This document shows, piece by piece, positions 29,612 through 40,815 of a DNA stretch of 64,000 nt. The stretch spans positions 124,001 to 188,000 of the forward strand of contig NZ_PIPT01000003.1 in NCBI RefSeq assembly GCF_003987395.1. Reading direction: 5' to 3'. Positions within the stretch are counted from its first letter, which is position 1. Each line of letters begins with the position of its first letter. The position numbers and the translations under genes were made by a program. The DNA comes from Pseudidiomarina aquimaris (GTDB taxonomy: Bacteria; Pseudomonadota; Gammaproteobacteria; Enterobacterales; Alteromonadaceae). The notes below the pieces were generated by a model, which had not been told where the DNA came from, made no database searches, and was given only the letters and a program-made list of their open reading frames with translations.

Positions 29612-32188
29612 ATGAAAACACCATTTCAATTATCGTTGTGCGCACTGGCTCTCAGTGCTTTTTACTCTCCACAGACTATCGCTCAAGAGAATGACTCTAG
29701 TGCTGAGGCTGACGAACGTATTCAAGTTACCGGTTCACGTATCAACCGCACAGATCTTGAAGGCGCATCTCCTGTAGATGTCATCTCGCGCGATGAAATA
29801 GAGGCTTCGGGTTTTTCTAATCTACAACAGTTGCTGGAGCGTAATCCGGCTGCTGGCGTGGGAACTTTCTCAACGCGTGGCAATAGCCAAGACTCTACCG
29901 CCAACGGCGGGGCAGCAGTAAGTCTGCGTGGCTTTGGCGCAGATGCGACATTGGTACTTGTGAATGGGCGCCGCGTGAACGTATCGGCGTTCGCCGAAGG
30001 GGTTGCCAACTCGTTTGTCGATATCAATACCATTCCGGTAGCGGCCATTGAGCGCATTGATATTTTAAAAGACGGCGCTTCGGCCATCTATGGATCTGAT
30101 GCGGTTGCAGGTGTAGTCAACGTTATTTTGCGTGACGATTATGTAGGCACTGAGTTCAATGCGGGTTACGGCGGTACCACTGGGCCTTCGTACGATGAAA
30201 CAACGTTTAGCACAGTCTGGGGTAATGGCGATTCATCGGGCAACACCACTGTTATTCTCGATTACTTCAAAAACTCATCCATCATGGGCTATGAGATGGG
30301 CCGATTCGGTACCGCCAACCAAGCACCTTATGGTGGTAATGATTTTCGCTCATCACGTGGTTATCCAGGGAACTTCATCCTCAATGGTGAAGTGGTTATT
30401 GATCCCGGTTGTCCAGCAGAAAATGCGTTCGGTCAAACCTGTGTCTACGACTATGGTCCGTGGACGATGACGATTCCTGAATCTGAGCGGGTGGGCGCAT
30501 TAATTCTTGCGAATCGCGAACTGGGTAATAATGTTGAAGGCTACTTGGAAATTGCCGCGCAGCACAATTCGTCAATGGCAGGTGGTGCTGCGACACCACT
30601 GGACCTAGATGCAGGTTTATATGTGCCGGCAGATCATCCGAATAATCCATGGGGAGAGCGGGTTGATATTAACCGTTATCGTACAGTTGATGCTGGCAAT
30701 CGGGTCTGGAGTATTGAGTCGGATACATTGCGTTTAGTAGCAGGCTTGCGCGGTATGGTCGGTATGTGGGACTGGGACGTTGCAGTGCAAAAAGCACGTA
30801 GCCGTTCGTTGCAAACCGGCGACAAGTCGCAAGGTTGGGTACGTACTGACTTGCTGCAGGAAGAAATCAATGCTGGCCGGTATAATCCGTTCGGTGGTGT
30901 GACCAACCCGCAAAGCGTGATTGATGCAATTACTACAAGCCTTGTACGTCGTGGTGAATCTCACCTTACTGCAGTTGACGGGAGTATCACCGGTGAAGCC
31001 TTCGAACTTGCTGGTCGTCCCGTAATGATGGCAGCCGGCTTTGAATATCGCGAGGAAGACGTTGAAGACATCCCTGATGATCAGTTCCAGCGTGGTTTAA
31101 TCTTTGGTACTGAGTCGGTTTCAGCTAGCGCTGAGCGTGACCAGTGGGCTGCGTACGTTGAGTTTTTAGCGCCACTAACCGATGACCTTGAATTGAGTGT
31201 TGCAGCCCGTCACGATGATTATAGCGATTTTGGAACCACTACTAATCCACAAGTGAAGCTGCGTTGGAATGCGTCAGATACCTTAAGTTTCCGAGCTTCT
31301 TATGGTGAAGGTTTCCGTGCTCCGTCACTGGCGCAAATTGGTCTTGGGCCGTCACAGGTGTCACAGTTCTTCCTCGATACCTATCGTTGCCCTGAAGTTG
31401 ATCCGAGCAATCCAGCGTGTGCGGCGACCGACTACACCATCGTGTTTGGTGGTAACCCAAATCTTGAAGCTGAAACCTCTGAGAGTTGGAACCTTGGCGC
31501 AGTTTGGCAGGTCAACCGAGACTGGGATATTAGTGCGGATATCTGGTCAATCACTCAAGACAATAAAATTGATCGAAATGACTTTGAGTTGGTTTATCAA
31601 GCTGAGTGTAACAACCAAAACAGCACCGTGTGTGTGCGTTTAGATCCGCTACCAGGCGAAACTCTGGGTCCGTTGTCACGTCTGTATAACAGCTATATCA
31701 ATATTAGCTCACAAGAAGCTAATGGTATCGATTTTTCAACAAACTATGGCATGTCTCTTGAGGATATGGGCGATCTTAAATTTGCCTTAGATTGGTCATA
31801 CATGAATAAGTTTGAGAAAAATGGTATCGACTATGCGGGCGAATATAATTACCCCGAGCACCGTTGGGTGGCTTCCGCAAATTGGACACGTGGAGTGCTT
31901 GGCGCAACTGCGACCCTGACTTATATCGGTGAGTTTGAGGATTACCAAGCGCCACAAGCTGTAGAAGCGAGTGAAGCTAGAATGATCGATGCACAAACAC
32001 TGTTAGACTTGCAGGTTCGTTATGATGTTTCAGCGAGCATGCAGTTGGTGTTTGGCGGTACCAATGTCTTAGACGAAGAACCTCCATTTGCTATCGGTGA
32101 TGGTGATGGAGACCTATATGGTTATGCTTCTTCAGTACATAACCCTCGTGGTAGCTTCGTGTATGGCAAGGTCAGCTATAAGTTTTAA
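29612..32188 (+). CDS. TonB-dependent outer-membrane receptor
   Basis: 858 residues from the ATG at 29612, eight bases after GGGA; the upstream ATG at 29573 lies inside the palindrome and gives no signal peptide. Signal peptide to about residue 25 (TIAQEN). A TonB-box-like segment ERIQVTGSR (about 34-42) is followed by the plug (GASPVDVISRDEIEASGFSNLQQLL, GFGADATLVLVNGRRV; shown in short: VNGRRVN, LKDGASAIYGSDAVAGVVNV). The 22-strand barrel ends with VSYKF, a terminal aromatic. The substrate is unknown; the plug resembles the peptide/siderophore-receptor subgroup common in Alteromonadales. No transporter partner is adjacent. The upstream M3 peptidase could supply peptides, but that is speculation. 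Confidence 0.9.
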   Translation: MKTPFQLSLCALALSAFYSPQTIAQENDSSAEADERIQVTGSRINRTDLEGASPVDVISRDEIEASGFSNLQQLLERNPAAGVGTFSTRGNSQDSTANGGAAVSLRGFGADATLVLVNGRRVNVSAFAEGVANSFVDINTIPVAAIERIDILKDGASAIYGSDAVAGVVNVILRDDYVGTEFNAGYGGTTGPSYDETTFSTVWGNGDSSGNTTVILDYFKNSSIMGYEMGRFGTANQAPYGGNDFRSSRGYPGNFILNGEVVIDPGCPAENAFGQTCVYDYGPWTMTIPESERVGALILANRELGNNVEGYLEIAAQHNSSMAGGAATPLDLDAGLYVPADHPNNPWGERVDINRYRTVDAGNRVWSIESDTLRLVAGLRGMVGMWDWDVAVQKARSRSLQTGDKSQGWVRTDLLQEEINAGRYNPFGGVTNPQSVIDAITTSLVRRGESHLTAVDGSITGEAFELAGRPVMMAAGFEYREEDVEDIPDDQFQRGLIFGTESVSASAERDQWAAYVEFLAPLTDDLELSVAARHDDYSDFGTTTNPQVKLRWNASDTLSFRASYGEGFRAPSLAQIGLGPSQVSQFFLDTYRCPEVDPSNPACAATDYTIVFGGNPNLEAETSESWNLGAVWQVNRDWDISADIWSITQDNKIDRNDFELVYQAECNNQNSTVCVRLDPLPGETLGPLSRLYNSYINISSQEANGIDFSTNYGMSLEDMGDLKFALDWSYMNKFEKNGIDYAGEYNYPEHRWVASANWTRGVLGATATLTYIGEFEDYQAPQAVEASEARMIDAQTLLDLQVRYDVSASMQLVFGGTNVLDEEPPFAIGDGDGDLYGYASSVHNPRGSFVYGKVSYKF

Positions 32189-32213
32189 ATAGCTTTACTT
32201 ACATACTTACAGT

Positions 32214-32243
32214 AAAAGGGATAGCTTGGCTGTCCCTTTTTTT
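32214..32243 (+). terminator. Rho-independent terminator after the TonB-dependent receptor
   Basis: Arms AAAAGGGA-T-AGC and GCT-G-TCCCTTTT around a TTG loop, followed by a run of T to 32243. Because both ends are A/T tracts it may also serve the converging minus-strand gene. Confidence 0.85.
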
Positions 32244-32261
32244 AGGTTTGACTGGTGCCTT

Positions 32262-32750
32262 TTATTCCCGCTCAGGTTGATAGATAAACCAAGTGATCAA
32301 GGCGATGGAAGCTAAATAGATAAAAGCTCCGCGCATGGATGCGTCGCCCAGCTCGGTCTGCCACATTTGAAAAAATGCGCCACCGATGACTTGGAAAAAG
32401 CCAAACCATACCAGTAACGCAATACCGGCACCGACCAAAACCCAATACTTTTGTGCTTGAAAAACAACACTTTCATTACGTGCGCCGAGTAACCTCCAAG
32501 TGGCAAAGAGTAAAACCAGGCCTGCGATAAACTCCGCAGCGATAACTAAAGTCGCTGCAAACCATACCAAACTGGGTTGTGTCACGTTTACAGCGAAGGT
32601 TTGAGGGTAATACTGGTGACCGTCCATACCCATTACTGCCGACATTACGCCAAAAACAGCGTCAACATTAGCGATATTTTGTAGGGCGTAAAAAAGACAA
32701 AGGTAACTTAGCGCTAAGGTAAGTAGTATTTTTATCCATTTGAGTAGCAT
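32262..32750 (-). CDS. DUF2165 family small membrane protein
   Basis: 162 residues with four predicted transmembrane segments (about 5-25, 60-85, 100-120, 140-157). The pattern NVDAVFGVMSAVMGMDG after the first helix and EFIAGLVLLFATWRL are typical of the DUF2165 proteins. The function of the family is unknown. It converges with the receptor gene; the terminator between them probably serves both. Confidence 0.8.
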   Translation of the reverse strand: MLLKWIKILLTLALSYLCLFYALQNIANVDAVFGVMSAVMGMDGHQYYPQTFAVNVTQPSLVWFAATLVIAAEFIAGLVLLFATWRLLGARNESVVFQAQKYWVLVGAGIALLVWFGFFQVIGGAFFQMWQTELGDASMRGAFIYLASIALITWFIYQPERE

Positions 32751-32766
32751 CGTGGGTTCCTCTCTA

Positions 32767-32790
32767 TTATTCGTTATTCGTTATTCGTTA
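32767..32790. repeat. Three tandem copies of TTATTCG
   Basis: TTATTCG occurs three times in a row at 32767-32787 and is followed by a further TTA. It lies 17 bases upstream of the DUF2165 start codon, so it could be a slippage tract that affects its promoter. Confidence 0.7.
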
Positions 32791-32899
32791 CCCGAATGAC
32801 CGCACGGATAAAGAAGGAATAGACTTTCGTTGTGGAACTGTCAAAGATAGGTAAGGCCATAATTCATATTATGAATACTCAATTTCAAGCTATGCTTAC

Positions 32900-32928
32900 T
32901 GGTCTATAATCCGCTTTATTGCTATACT
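32900..32928 (+). promoter_or_regulatory. Probable icd promoter (extended -10)
   Basis: TGC-TATACT at 32920-32928 forms an extended -10 element about 70 bases before the start codon. A second possible -10, TATAAT, is at 32905-32910. No good -35 is seen for either. Confidence 0.5.
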
Positions 32929-32989
32929 TCGCGCCACTTTTCACATCCTTTACGAACCTATTTGTGAGTAGGTTAGTGCAACCAAGTAA

Positions 32990-35224
<2,235 letters not shown>

Positions 35225-35259
35225 CCTGTTAGCTGCTCGTCCGTCTTAACGACGAACAG

Positions 35260-35286
35260 AAGGCCGCACTTGTTGCGGCCTTTTTT
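35260..35286 (+). terminator. Rho-independent terminator after icd
   Basis: Arms AAGGCCGCA (35260-35268) and TGCGGCCTT (35274-35282), loop CTTGT, then a T run to 35286. It ends against the convergent TPR-GGDEF gene and may work for both. Confidence 0.9.
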
Positions 35287-35287
35287 A

Positions 35288-37297
35288 TTACCGCACTACT
35301 AATGTCTGCGGTTCGTTGTTTGGCAGCTGATAGCGGATCCGATTGCGGCCTTCCGCTTTCGCTTGGTAGAGCAGAGCATCGGCCTGTTTTACCGTCTCTT
35401 CCCAGTTCGGTGGCATCCGACTGCTGGCGATGACGTTACAACCGCCGCTAAGGGTGATATGCAAACGCCCCACGCTGGTATGGAATGCTTTGCCACTGAT
35501 GTCACTGAGGAGTTTGCGCGCGACTTGTAAAACTTGCTCGCTGTTGACATGTTCCAACACGATCAAAAACTCTTCACCACCCCACCGTACCGCCATGTCC
35601 GTTTTGCGAACTGCCTGTCGCAAGCGGCGGCCGAACTCAATTAAGACTTCATCGCCAACGCTATGGCCGTGCTTGTCGTTGATGGTTTTAAAATGGTCAA
35701 TGTCAATTATAAATAATGCGTGATCACCGGTGTAAAGACGCTTGTCATCTTGTAGTAATCGGTCATAGATAGCGCGTCGATTGTAGAGGCCCGTTAATGG
35801 ATCACGGAGTGATTGTTCATGGAGTTCGTTATTGGCATCGTTCAACAGGGCATTGAGTCGCCGCGTTTTGCGGTAGCCAAAGGCGAACAGCAGGATAAGC
35901 AGGATCAGCGAGCCGGCAGCCACAGCGAAGAGTTGTTGTTGGCGTTGTTTGACGGCTAACTCTTGTTCTTGGAGATCAGCTTGTTGTTCTAGTAATTTTA
36001 TCTCATAGGATTTTTCTGCTGCTTGATAACGCACTTCGAGCTCGCTGATCTTTTGCTCGCGTTCTTCGGTAGCCAACTCGGATGTCATTTCCACTTGCTG
36101 CTGCAACACTTCTGCCTGCTTTTTATAGTTACCGGCAACTTCGTAGGCGCGCGCGATGTGGGTTAACAGGATGGCTTGCTCACGCTTTTGTGCAAAGCTG
36201 TTGAACACTTCGGCGGCGGCCAGCATTTCTTCTAGCCCTTGCTCATGTTCCCCTTGTAATACTTTGATGTAGCCAAGGTTGAACTCGGTTACAGAGCGTT
36301 CATTGACGTTACCGATCTCTTTTGCGACGGCGAGCCCTTGTTGTAGATAGAGCTTCGCCTCATCAAGTTCGGACATTAACAGCTTGGCTGCGCCCGCATT
36401 GTTATAGGCCAACATTTCGACCCGAGGGTTATCCAATAAGCGACCGGACTCTGCGGCTTTAAGAAACGCTGCGACAATCTCATTTGAAGGCCCCTCGGCA
36501 TATTGCCGCGAATAAGCCGCAACCAAGTAGAGTTCGGGGAGGTGATTGTTATTGCCTGAGCGCAATGCGTCACTAATGGCATTTTCAGCTGTTTGTGCAG
36601 ACGCTTCCCAGCGTCCGAGGTTAGCTTGCATGCGTGCTAGATGAAGGTTCAAAAATTGCCGACGACGTTGCTGTTCAGATGGCTCCGTTTGTGGGATTAA
36701 CGTCTGAGCGGCGAGCAAGTGCTCGAGTGCCTTGGGGATTTGTCCATTTTGTTGCAAGGTACGCGCGATCAAATGATGGGCATGATAGCGTACCCGAGGA
36801 TTCGTCACGTCAGGCAACAGTGCTTCGACGCTTTCTGCTTCGACTAACGCCTGCGCATAGTCGGCGTTGGCTAAATAAATTTCAGCAAAATCGATTTGCA
36901 CTTCGGCAATCGCATTAGGATTACCGCTCTTTTGCGCAATGCTTTGCACTTCGTTGGCAATGGCCAATGCCGCGGGTAGTTTTTGCTCCAAGGCAAGCGT
37001 TAACACTTGATAGCCCTGCGCACGGACAAAGGTTTCGACTGGGGTATCGACGTCGACATTACGTAATAATTCGTTTAGCGCGCTACGGTTACTGGGAACT
37101 AAGTCACCGTCCATCAGCTCGTCCAAGCGTGCTTCTAAAGCTGGATCTTGTTGGCTAGTAGCGGTGGGTGCAACGATTGCAGTCTCATCGTCAAAAAGTG
37201 CGAAAAAGTGCTCTTGTTCAGCCGCAGCAGATTGGCACCCAAGCAACGCAAAGATGAGTACGGTAGGAGTGGTCAAAGTTTTACTGCGGTAGCCCAT
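35288..37297 (-). CDS. TPR-GGDEF protein, membrane-anchored diguanylate cyclase
   Basis: 669 residues. The N-terminus is a secretion signal with a lipoprotein-like FALLGC, although the residue two before the Cys (Leu) is unusual. About 400 residues of tetratricopeptide-type helices follow (for example SVTEFNLGYIKVLQGEHEQGLEEML), probably in the periplasm. A coiled stretch with heptads and then a transmembrane segment at about 458-478 leads to a cytoplasmic GGDEF domain. The active-site motif is GGEEF near residue 572, so cyclase activity is expected; the inhibitory RxxD is not obvious. It probably makes cyclic di-GMP in response to a periplasmic protein or ligand bound by the TPRs. No EAL domain is present. 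Confidence 0.88.
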   Translation of the reverse strand: MGYRSKTLTTPTVLIFALLGCQSAAAEQEHFFALFDDETAIVAPTATSQQDPALEARLDELMDGDLVPSNRSALNELLRNVDVDTPVETFVRAQGYQVLTLALEQKLPAALAIANEVQSIAQKSGNPNAIAEVQIDFAEIYLANADYAQALVEAESVEALLPDVTNPRVRYHAHHLIARTLQQNGQIPKALEHLLAAQTLIPQTEPSEQQRRRQFLNLHLARMQANLGRWEASAQTAENAISDALRSGNNNHLPELYLVAAYSRQYAEGPSNEIVAAFLKAAESGRLLDNPRVEMLAYNNAGAAKLLMSELDEAKLYLQQGLAVAKEIGNVNERSVTEFNLGYIKVLQGEHEQGLEEMLAAAEVFNSFAQKREQAILLTHIARAYEVAGNYKKQAEVLQQQVEMTSELATEEREQKISELEVRYQAAEKSYEIKLLEQQADLQEQELAVKQRQQQLFAVAAGSLILLILLFAFGYRKTRRLNALLNDANNELHEQSLRDPLTGLYNRRAIYDRLLQDDKRLYTGDHALFIIDIDHFKTINDKHGHSVGDEVLIEFGRRLRQAVRKTDMAVRWGGEEFLIVLEHVNSEQVLQVARKLLSDISGKAFHTSVGRLHITLSGGCNVIASSRMPPNWEETVKQADALLYQAKAEGRNRIRYQLPNNEPQTLVVR

Positions 37298-37385
37298 TGC
37301 CGTGCCATATTAATAATCTGGGGACGTTTCTTAACCTTACTCGTTAAGGCATGAGCTGTCTAGATTTTACCCACGCTTTTCTAAG

Positions 37386-37979
37386 CTAATCAGTACCTTT
37401 GAAAAAAGCTATGATTTGAGCAGGATAGCGCGCGAAGTCGACAAAACCGTGATCGCCCCCAGTCTCGATAGTTTGACGTGCGTGAGGCAACGCGATGACA
37501 GCTTCACGATAGTCCAAAAGTTCATCAGCGGTTTGCGCAAGCAGCCAGCAATTATCGTCGCTAAGTGCTGAAGGGTACGTTGGCTCGAGTTGTAGCAGAG
37601 TGTCGACGTAACTTTCGCGCCACTCATAAGGACTGTTATCGTAGTAATTGATAGCCTCACCCAAAGCACGTTGCAATGAGGTTCCAGCGTGCATCGAAGG
37701 GTTAATGAGCACGACTTTAAGATGATATTTGACTGCCAGGCAATGGGCATAAAAACCACCCAGTGAAGAGCCCATCACGCAAAGCTGCTGGGGCGCCAAC
37801 AGAGCAGATAGTTGCTCTACCAATTCAGTTAAGGTTTGCCATGCAAGGGCTGGGATATGAGAAAGCGATGGCGCAATAAAGCGAATATCGTGCTTGGCAC
37901 AGTAGTCGCGCATTATTTGCGCTTTACTACCAAAACCATTCGAGCCGAAGCCATGAATAAACAAAATGACCGGTTGCAT
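37386..37979 (-). CDS. yqiA: YqiA/YcfP-like alpha/beta-hydrolase esterase
   Basis: 197 residues with an alpha/beta-hydrolase fold. IHGFGSNGFGSKA near the start is an oxyanion-hole segment, Ser-72 in GSSLGG (GxSxG) is the nucleophile, and GGDHGF near residue 175 offers the histidine. The length and the segment VVLINPS after the nucleophile elbow match the UPF0227 family that contains YqiA and YcfP. YqiA of E. coli is an esterase for short acyl esters. Its neighbour, 17 bases upstream, is the HEPN-like gene, so the two may be cotranscribed. Confidence 0.82.
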   Translation of the reverse strand: MQPVILFIHGFGSNGFGSKAQIMRDYCAKHDIRFIAPSLSHIPALAWQTLTELVEQLSALLAPQQLCVMGSSLGGFYAHCLAVKYHLKVVLINPSMHAGTSLQRALGEAINYYDNSPYEWRESYVDTLLQLEPTYPSALSDDNCWLLAQTADELLDYREAVIALPHARQTIETGGDHGFVDFARYPAQIIAFFKGTD

Positions 37980-37996
37980 GCGTGCCTCAGGAAGTT

Positions 37997-38662
37997 TTAA
38001 TCAGTGATGAAGTATGCGGCATCAGCCCAGACTTCGTTGCCGTGCTGCATCATCAGTTGCAAGGTAATAGGTAATAGAGCTGCAAGAATACCGCAGGCAT
38101 CGCGCAATTGCTCGCGATTAAGTCCACCATTCCAAGTGGCACCACCGTGCACCAATTGATTTCGGAGTGTATAGAGTCGATCCATGATGATGCTCAGGCT
38201 TGTTACGACATTACTTTCCGCCAGTGCTTGATGTGCTGCGCGCTTGGCTGAAGCGAAAGTGTCTTGCCAACTGTCTGCTGGGTTACGGCCAGAGGCACAA
38301 TCCCAAAATGGCTGAAAAACATAAGGGTTATCCATCAAGGTGCGGATCTTGGTGGGGTAGTGTTGCCAGATGACCTGATAAAGCTGTTGCGTTTCGTCGT
38401 AGTCGACAATGCGGGTGAAAAACCGCGCAAAAGCATCGCGCTGCTGTAAGCGTTGATCATGGGTGTATTCACTGGCGTACGCGGCGTTGAAGCTGATCCA
38501 CAAAAACAGGAACTCGGCATCCAGATCTTCTCGGGCACGCTCTTGTTCAGCTCGGTCGAGCCAACTGAGCGCGCGATGGACGCGCAGCGATAAGCCTTGG
38601 TTCCAGGTATCGCGGTGCGCACGTTGATAGTTTTTGAGTTGCTTGTGGGAAAGCTCTGTCAT
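37997..38662 (-). CDS. HEPN-like (Apea-type) protein of unknown function
   Basis: 221 residues, all-helical in character. Near the C-terminus Arg-167 and His-172 sit in RLYTLRNQLVHGG, the RxxxxH motif of HEPN ribonucleases, and the motif neighbourhood (helix with MDRLYTLRNQLVHGGATWN) is characteristic of Apea-like HEPN proteins. The N-terminal part contains FLFLWISFNAAYASEY, where the aromatic WxxFNA helix is also common in that group. HEPN proteins are often RNases in toxin-antitoxin, abortive-infection or RNA-processing systems. No nucleotidyltransferase partner (MNT) or other antitoxin is adjacent; yqiA is the nearest gene downstream. Confidence 0.65.
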   Translation of the reverse strand: MTELSHKQLKNYQRAHRDTWNQGLSLRVHRALSWLDRAEQERAREDLDAEFLFLWISFNAAYASEYTHDQRLQQRDAFARFFTRIVDYDETQQLYQVIWQHYPTKIRTLMDNPYVFQPFWDCASGRNPADSWQDTFASAKRAAHQALAESNVVTSLSIIMDRLYTLRNQLVHGGATWNGGLNREQLRDACGILAALLPITLQLMMQHGNEVWADAAYFITD

Positions 38663-38783
38663 GTCTATCTCGCTAGAAATTTAATCGAAATTAGAATTAG
38701 TTGTATCACAATTGCTTGTGGCGTTGCAGTTGCTTGTGCTAACTTTTTTAAAAGAAAAGTTAACAAAAGGGATTGTTAAACCT

Positions 38784-39428
38784 ATGTCGAAGTTTGTCCA
38801 TTTAAGCTATTGGGTTGTCATTTTGGTACTGAGTGCACTGCTGTGGCGAGCGCATAATGACACTGTTGCGGAACCGAATACGTCCTTAGTAAACGGCGAC
38901 GAGCAAGCTTCAGCAACAGCTTCGCAGCCGGCGAAGCGTTCTCCGGGAAATGAAGTAACAAACGAAAACCTCGGTACCACCAGCAAGCTATCTGAGCAAC
39001 AACCTAGCGCCACAACGCCGGTGCCACAAGACGACATCCGACAGGTTGCTACAGTGGTTCGCCCAGCCACTGAAGATGAGGCGACCGCGCGTATGATGGC
39101 GCAGTTACAACGGGCGCAGAGTTACCCAGAGCGTTTGCAAAGGGAAGGAGTGGATCAAGATTGGAATTACCAAGTGAGCAGCGATGTCGAGCGTATTTTC
39201 TCTGAAGTGACGGGGTTGTCTGAGGACTATTTAGGCGAAGTAAACTGCCGCATGAGCTTATGCGAGGTGCAAGTATCCGCAAACACCACCGCGCCGATCG
39301 ATACCATGATGCGCTTGCAAAAAGCCTTGATTGAGATGCCGTGGTACACCGAAGATTATTCCACAATCTTCGATGCCACGGATAAAAATGGTTACTACCG
39401 CATTTATTTAGAGCGCGAGAGCCCCTAA
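38784..39428 (+). CDS. Unknown protein with N-terminal membrane anchor
   Basis: 214 residues from the ATG at 38784; the frame is open for 24 more codons upstream, but the hydrophobic stretch at residues about 5-20 (LSYWVVILVLSALLW) makes the 38784 start natural. A low-complexity, Ser/Thr/Gln-rich region follows at about 25-100. A folded domain at about 110-214 has DWNYQVSSDVERIF, CRMSLCEVQV and a Tyr/Asp-rich tail. The CR-x3-C pattern in that place recurs in uncharacterised secreted proteins of gammaproteobacteria, as far as I remember. It is probably periplasmic and tethered to the inner membrane, or exported. Function unknown. Its last 21 bases overlap the convergent serine hydrolase gene. 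Confidence 0.65.
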   Translation: MSKFVHLSYWVVILVLSALLWRAHNDTVAEPNTSLVNGDEQASATASQPAKRSPGNEVTNENLGTTSKLSEQQPSATTPVPQDDIRQVATVVRPATEDEATARMMAQLQRAQSYPERLQREGVDQDWNYQVSSDVERIFSEVTGLSEDYLGEVNCRMSLCEVQVSANTTAPIDTMMRLQKALIEMPWYTEDYSTIFDATDKNGYYRIYLERESP

Positions 39429-40805
39429 TACGTCGCGCGCAAAATCATGTTCATTAAAGCCTGGCTCACCGGCGATATCGTAGCCGCGACGGACAATCAC
39501 GAGGTTGTGACTCGGGATGATCACTAAAAATTGACCGCGGTTCCCGCGCGCAGCAATGGTATCATTCGGTAGTTCAGGGAAACGCTCATTATAGAGCCAC
39601 CATTGCGCCCCATAACCAGGGGCACCTTCAGGCGGCTGTGCTGGCGCGGGGGTGCTGATGTACGCAAGCCAGTCGTTAGGTAAAAGCTGCTCGCCGTTCC
39701 ATTGTCCGTTCTGCAGGTGCAATACACCTAGCCGGGCGAGATCTCGCGCGGTGGTCCACACTTGTGAAGACAGAATAAAGTCATCCTGCCAATCGGTTTC
39801 CAAAAAGGTGTGATGCATACCGACTTTATCGAGTAGCTGCTCATACGGGAAACGCAGATAGCCATCGCTGGTAGCGAAGCGCTCACGCAGTGTACGTAGG
39901 GCCAAAAGCGTATCGTTGTTGGCGTATTTCCAGCGCTCACCTGGCGTCACTTCGAGCGCACGCTCGGTTGCAGTATCACTCACCAGTCCGCCGCCCATAT
40001 ACACGCGATCGGTACGATTACCGGCGCGATTGCTATCGAGGCCAGATGCCATGTGCAATAAATTCGCTAGGGTAATGTGGCGACGTGGATCAAGTTCATG
40101 AGACCAATTCTCGAGGGCCGCAGGTGTGTCGACTTCGAGTAATTGTTGTTGCACCGCCACCCCGATGACACTAGCGCCAATACTTTTCGCTACCGACCAA
40201 GTCCGCTGTGCGGTTTCTGGAGTAAAACCAGGTAGGTATTGCTCGGCGAGGATATGCTCAGGCGTGGCGACCAAAATGGCTGAAGTACGTGCGCCACTAC
40301 CGTAAGCTTTGCTAAAGGCGCGCTCAACCACCTCTGCTAATGCCTGCTGTTGCGCAGCAGTTAAGCCATTGGGTGTAGCTGACCAAGGCGCGCCTGAATC
40401 AGCGCTCGGTGCTGTACTGTCGGCAAAAGGGTTAGCGACTTTTTTCAGATCGGCGCTGCTGGCGCCAACGGGCAAGTCCACACAACCAAGCTTGGGTCGC
40501 CAAACTGAAATACGCTGACGTTTGCCGCCGTCATAACTCACGCTGACGAACTTATGTTGGTGATCGATATTCGGTGTTAACTCTTGCACCTGCGCCGCAA
40601 CTAAGTCGTAGATGCCGGTGAGTTCATCGCGACGAATGGCGTCCATTTCTTTCTGTCCATTAAAGACCGCACTGCAGGTGAAGCCCGCGAGATAGCCCGC
40701 TGCATAAGCATGCTTGGTGGTTTCGGTTTCTTCGGCATGACCTACCGAGAGCGCTCCGGCACTAACAAGCAGCGAGGTAAGCACATAAGCAGAAAGAGGA
40801 CGCAT
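39408..40805 (-). CDS. Secreted serine hydrolase of the beta-lactamase class C / esterase family
   Basis: 465 residues. Signal peptide to about residue 24 (VGHAEE). The catalytic SxxK is SVAK at 204-207 and the second motif is YAN near residue 294 (WKYANNDTLL). The third, HxG/KTG-like, is not clearly seen; in class C-like esterases it often differs. An N-terminal extension of about 130 residues precedes the transpeptidase-like fold. Members include penicillin-binding-like peptidases, beta-lactamases and esterases; peptidase or esterase use is more likely here than antibiotic resistance. It lies 11 bases downstream of the SMP-30-like gene, which is transcribed first on this strand, so they form a pair. 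Confidence 0.82.
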   Translation of the reverse strand: MRPLSAYVLTSLLVSAGALSVGHAEETETTKHAYAAGYLAGFTCSAVFNGQKEMDAIRRDELTGIYDLVAAQVQELTPNIDHQHKFVSVSYDGGKRQRISVWRPKLGCVDLPVGASSADLKKVANPFADSTAPSADSGAPWSATPNGLTAAQQQALAEVVERAFSKAYGSGARTSAILVATPEHILAEQYLPGFTPETAQRTWSVAKSIGASVIGVAVQQQLLEVDTPAALENWSHELDPRRHITLANLLHMASGLDSNRAGNRTDRVYMGGGLVSDTATERALEVTPGERWKYANNDTLLALRTLRERFATSDGYLRFPYEQLLDKVGMHHTFLETDWQDDFILSSQVWTTARDLARLGVLHLQNGQWNGEQLLPNDWLAYISTPAPAQPPEGAPGYGAQWWLYNERFPELPNDTIAARGNRGQFLVIIPSHNLVIVRRGYDIAGEPGFNEHDFARDVLGALAL

Positions 40806-40815
40806 GATATTCGCC

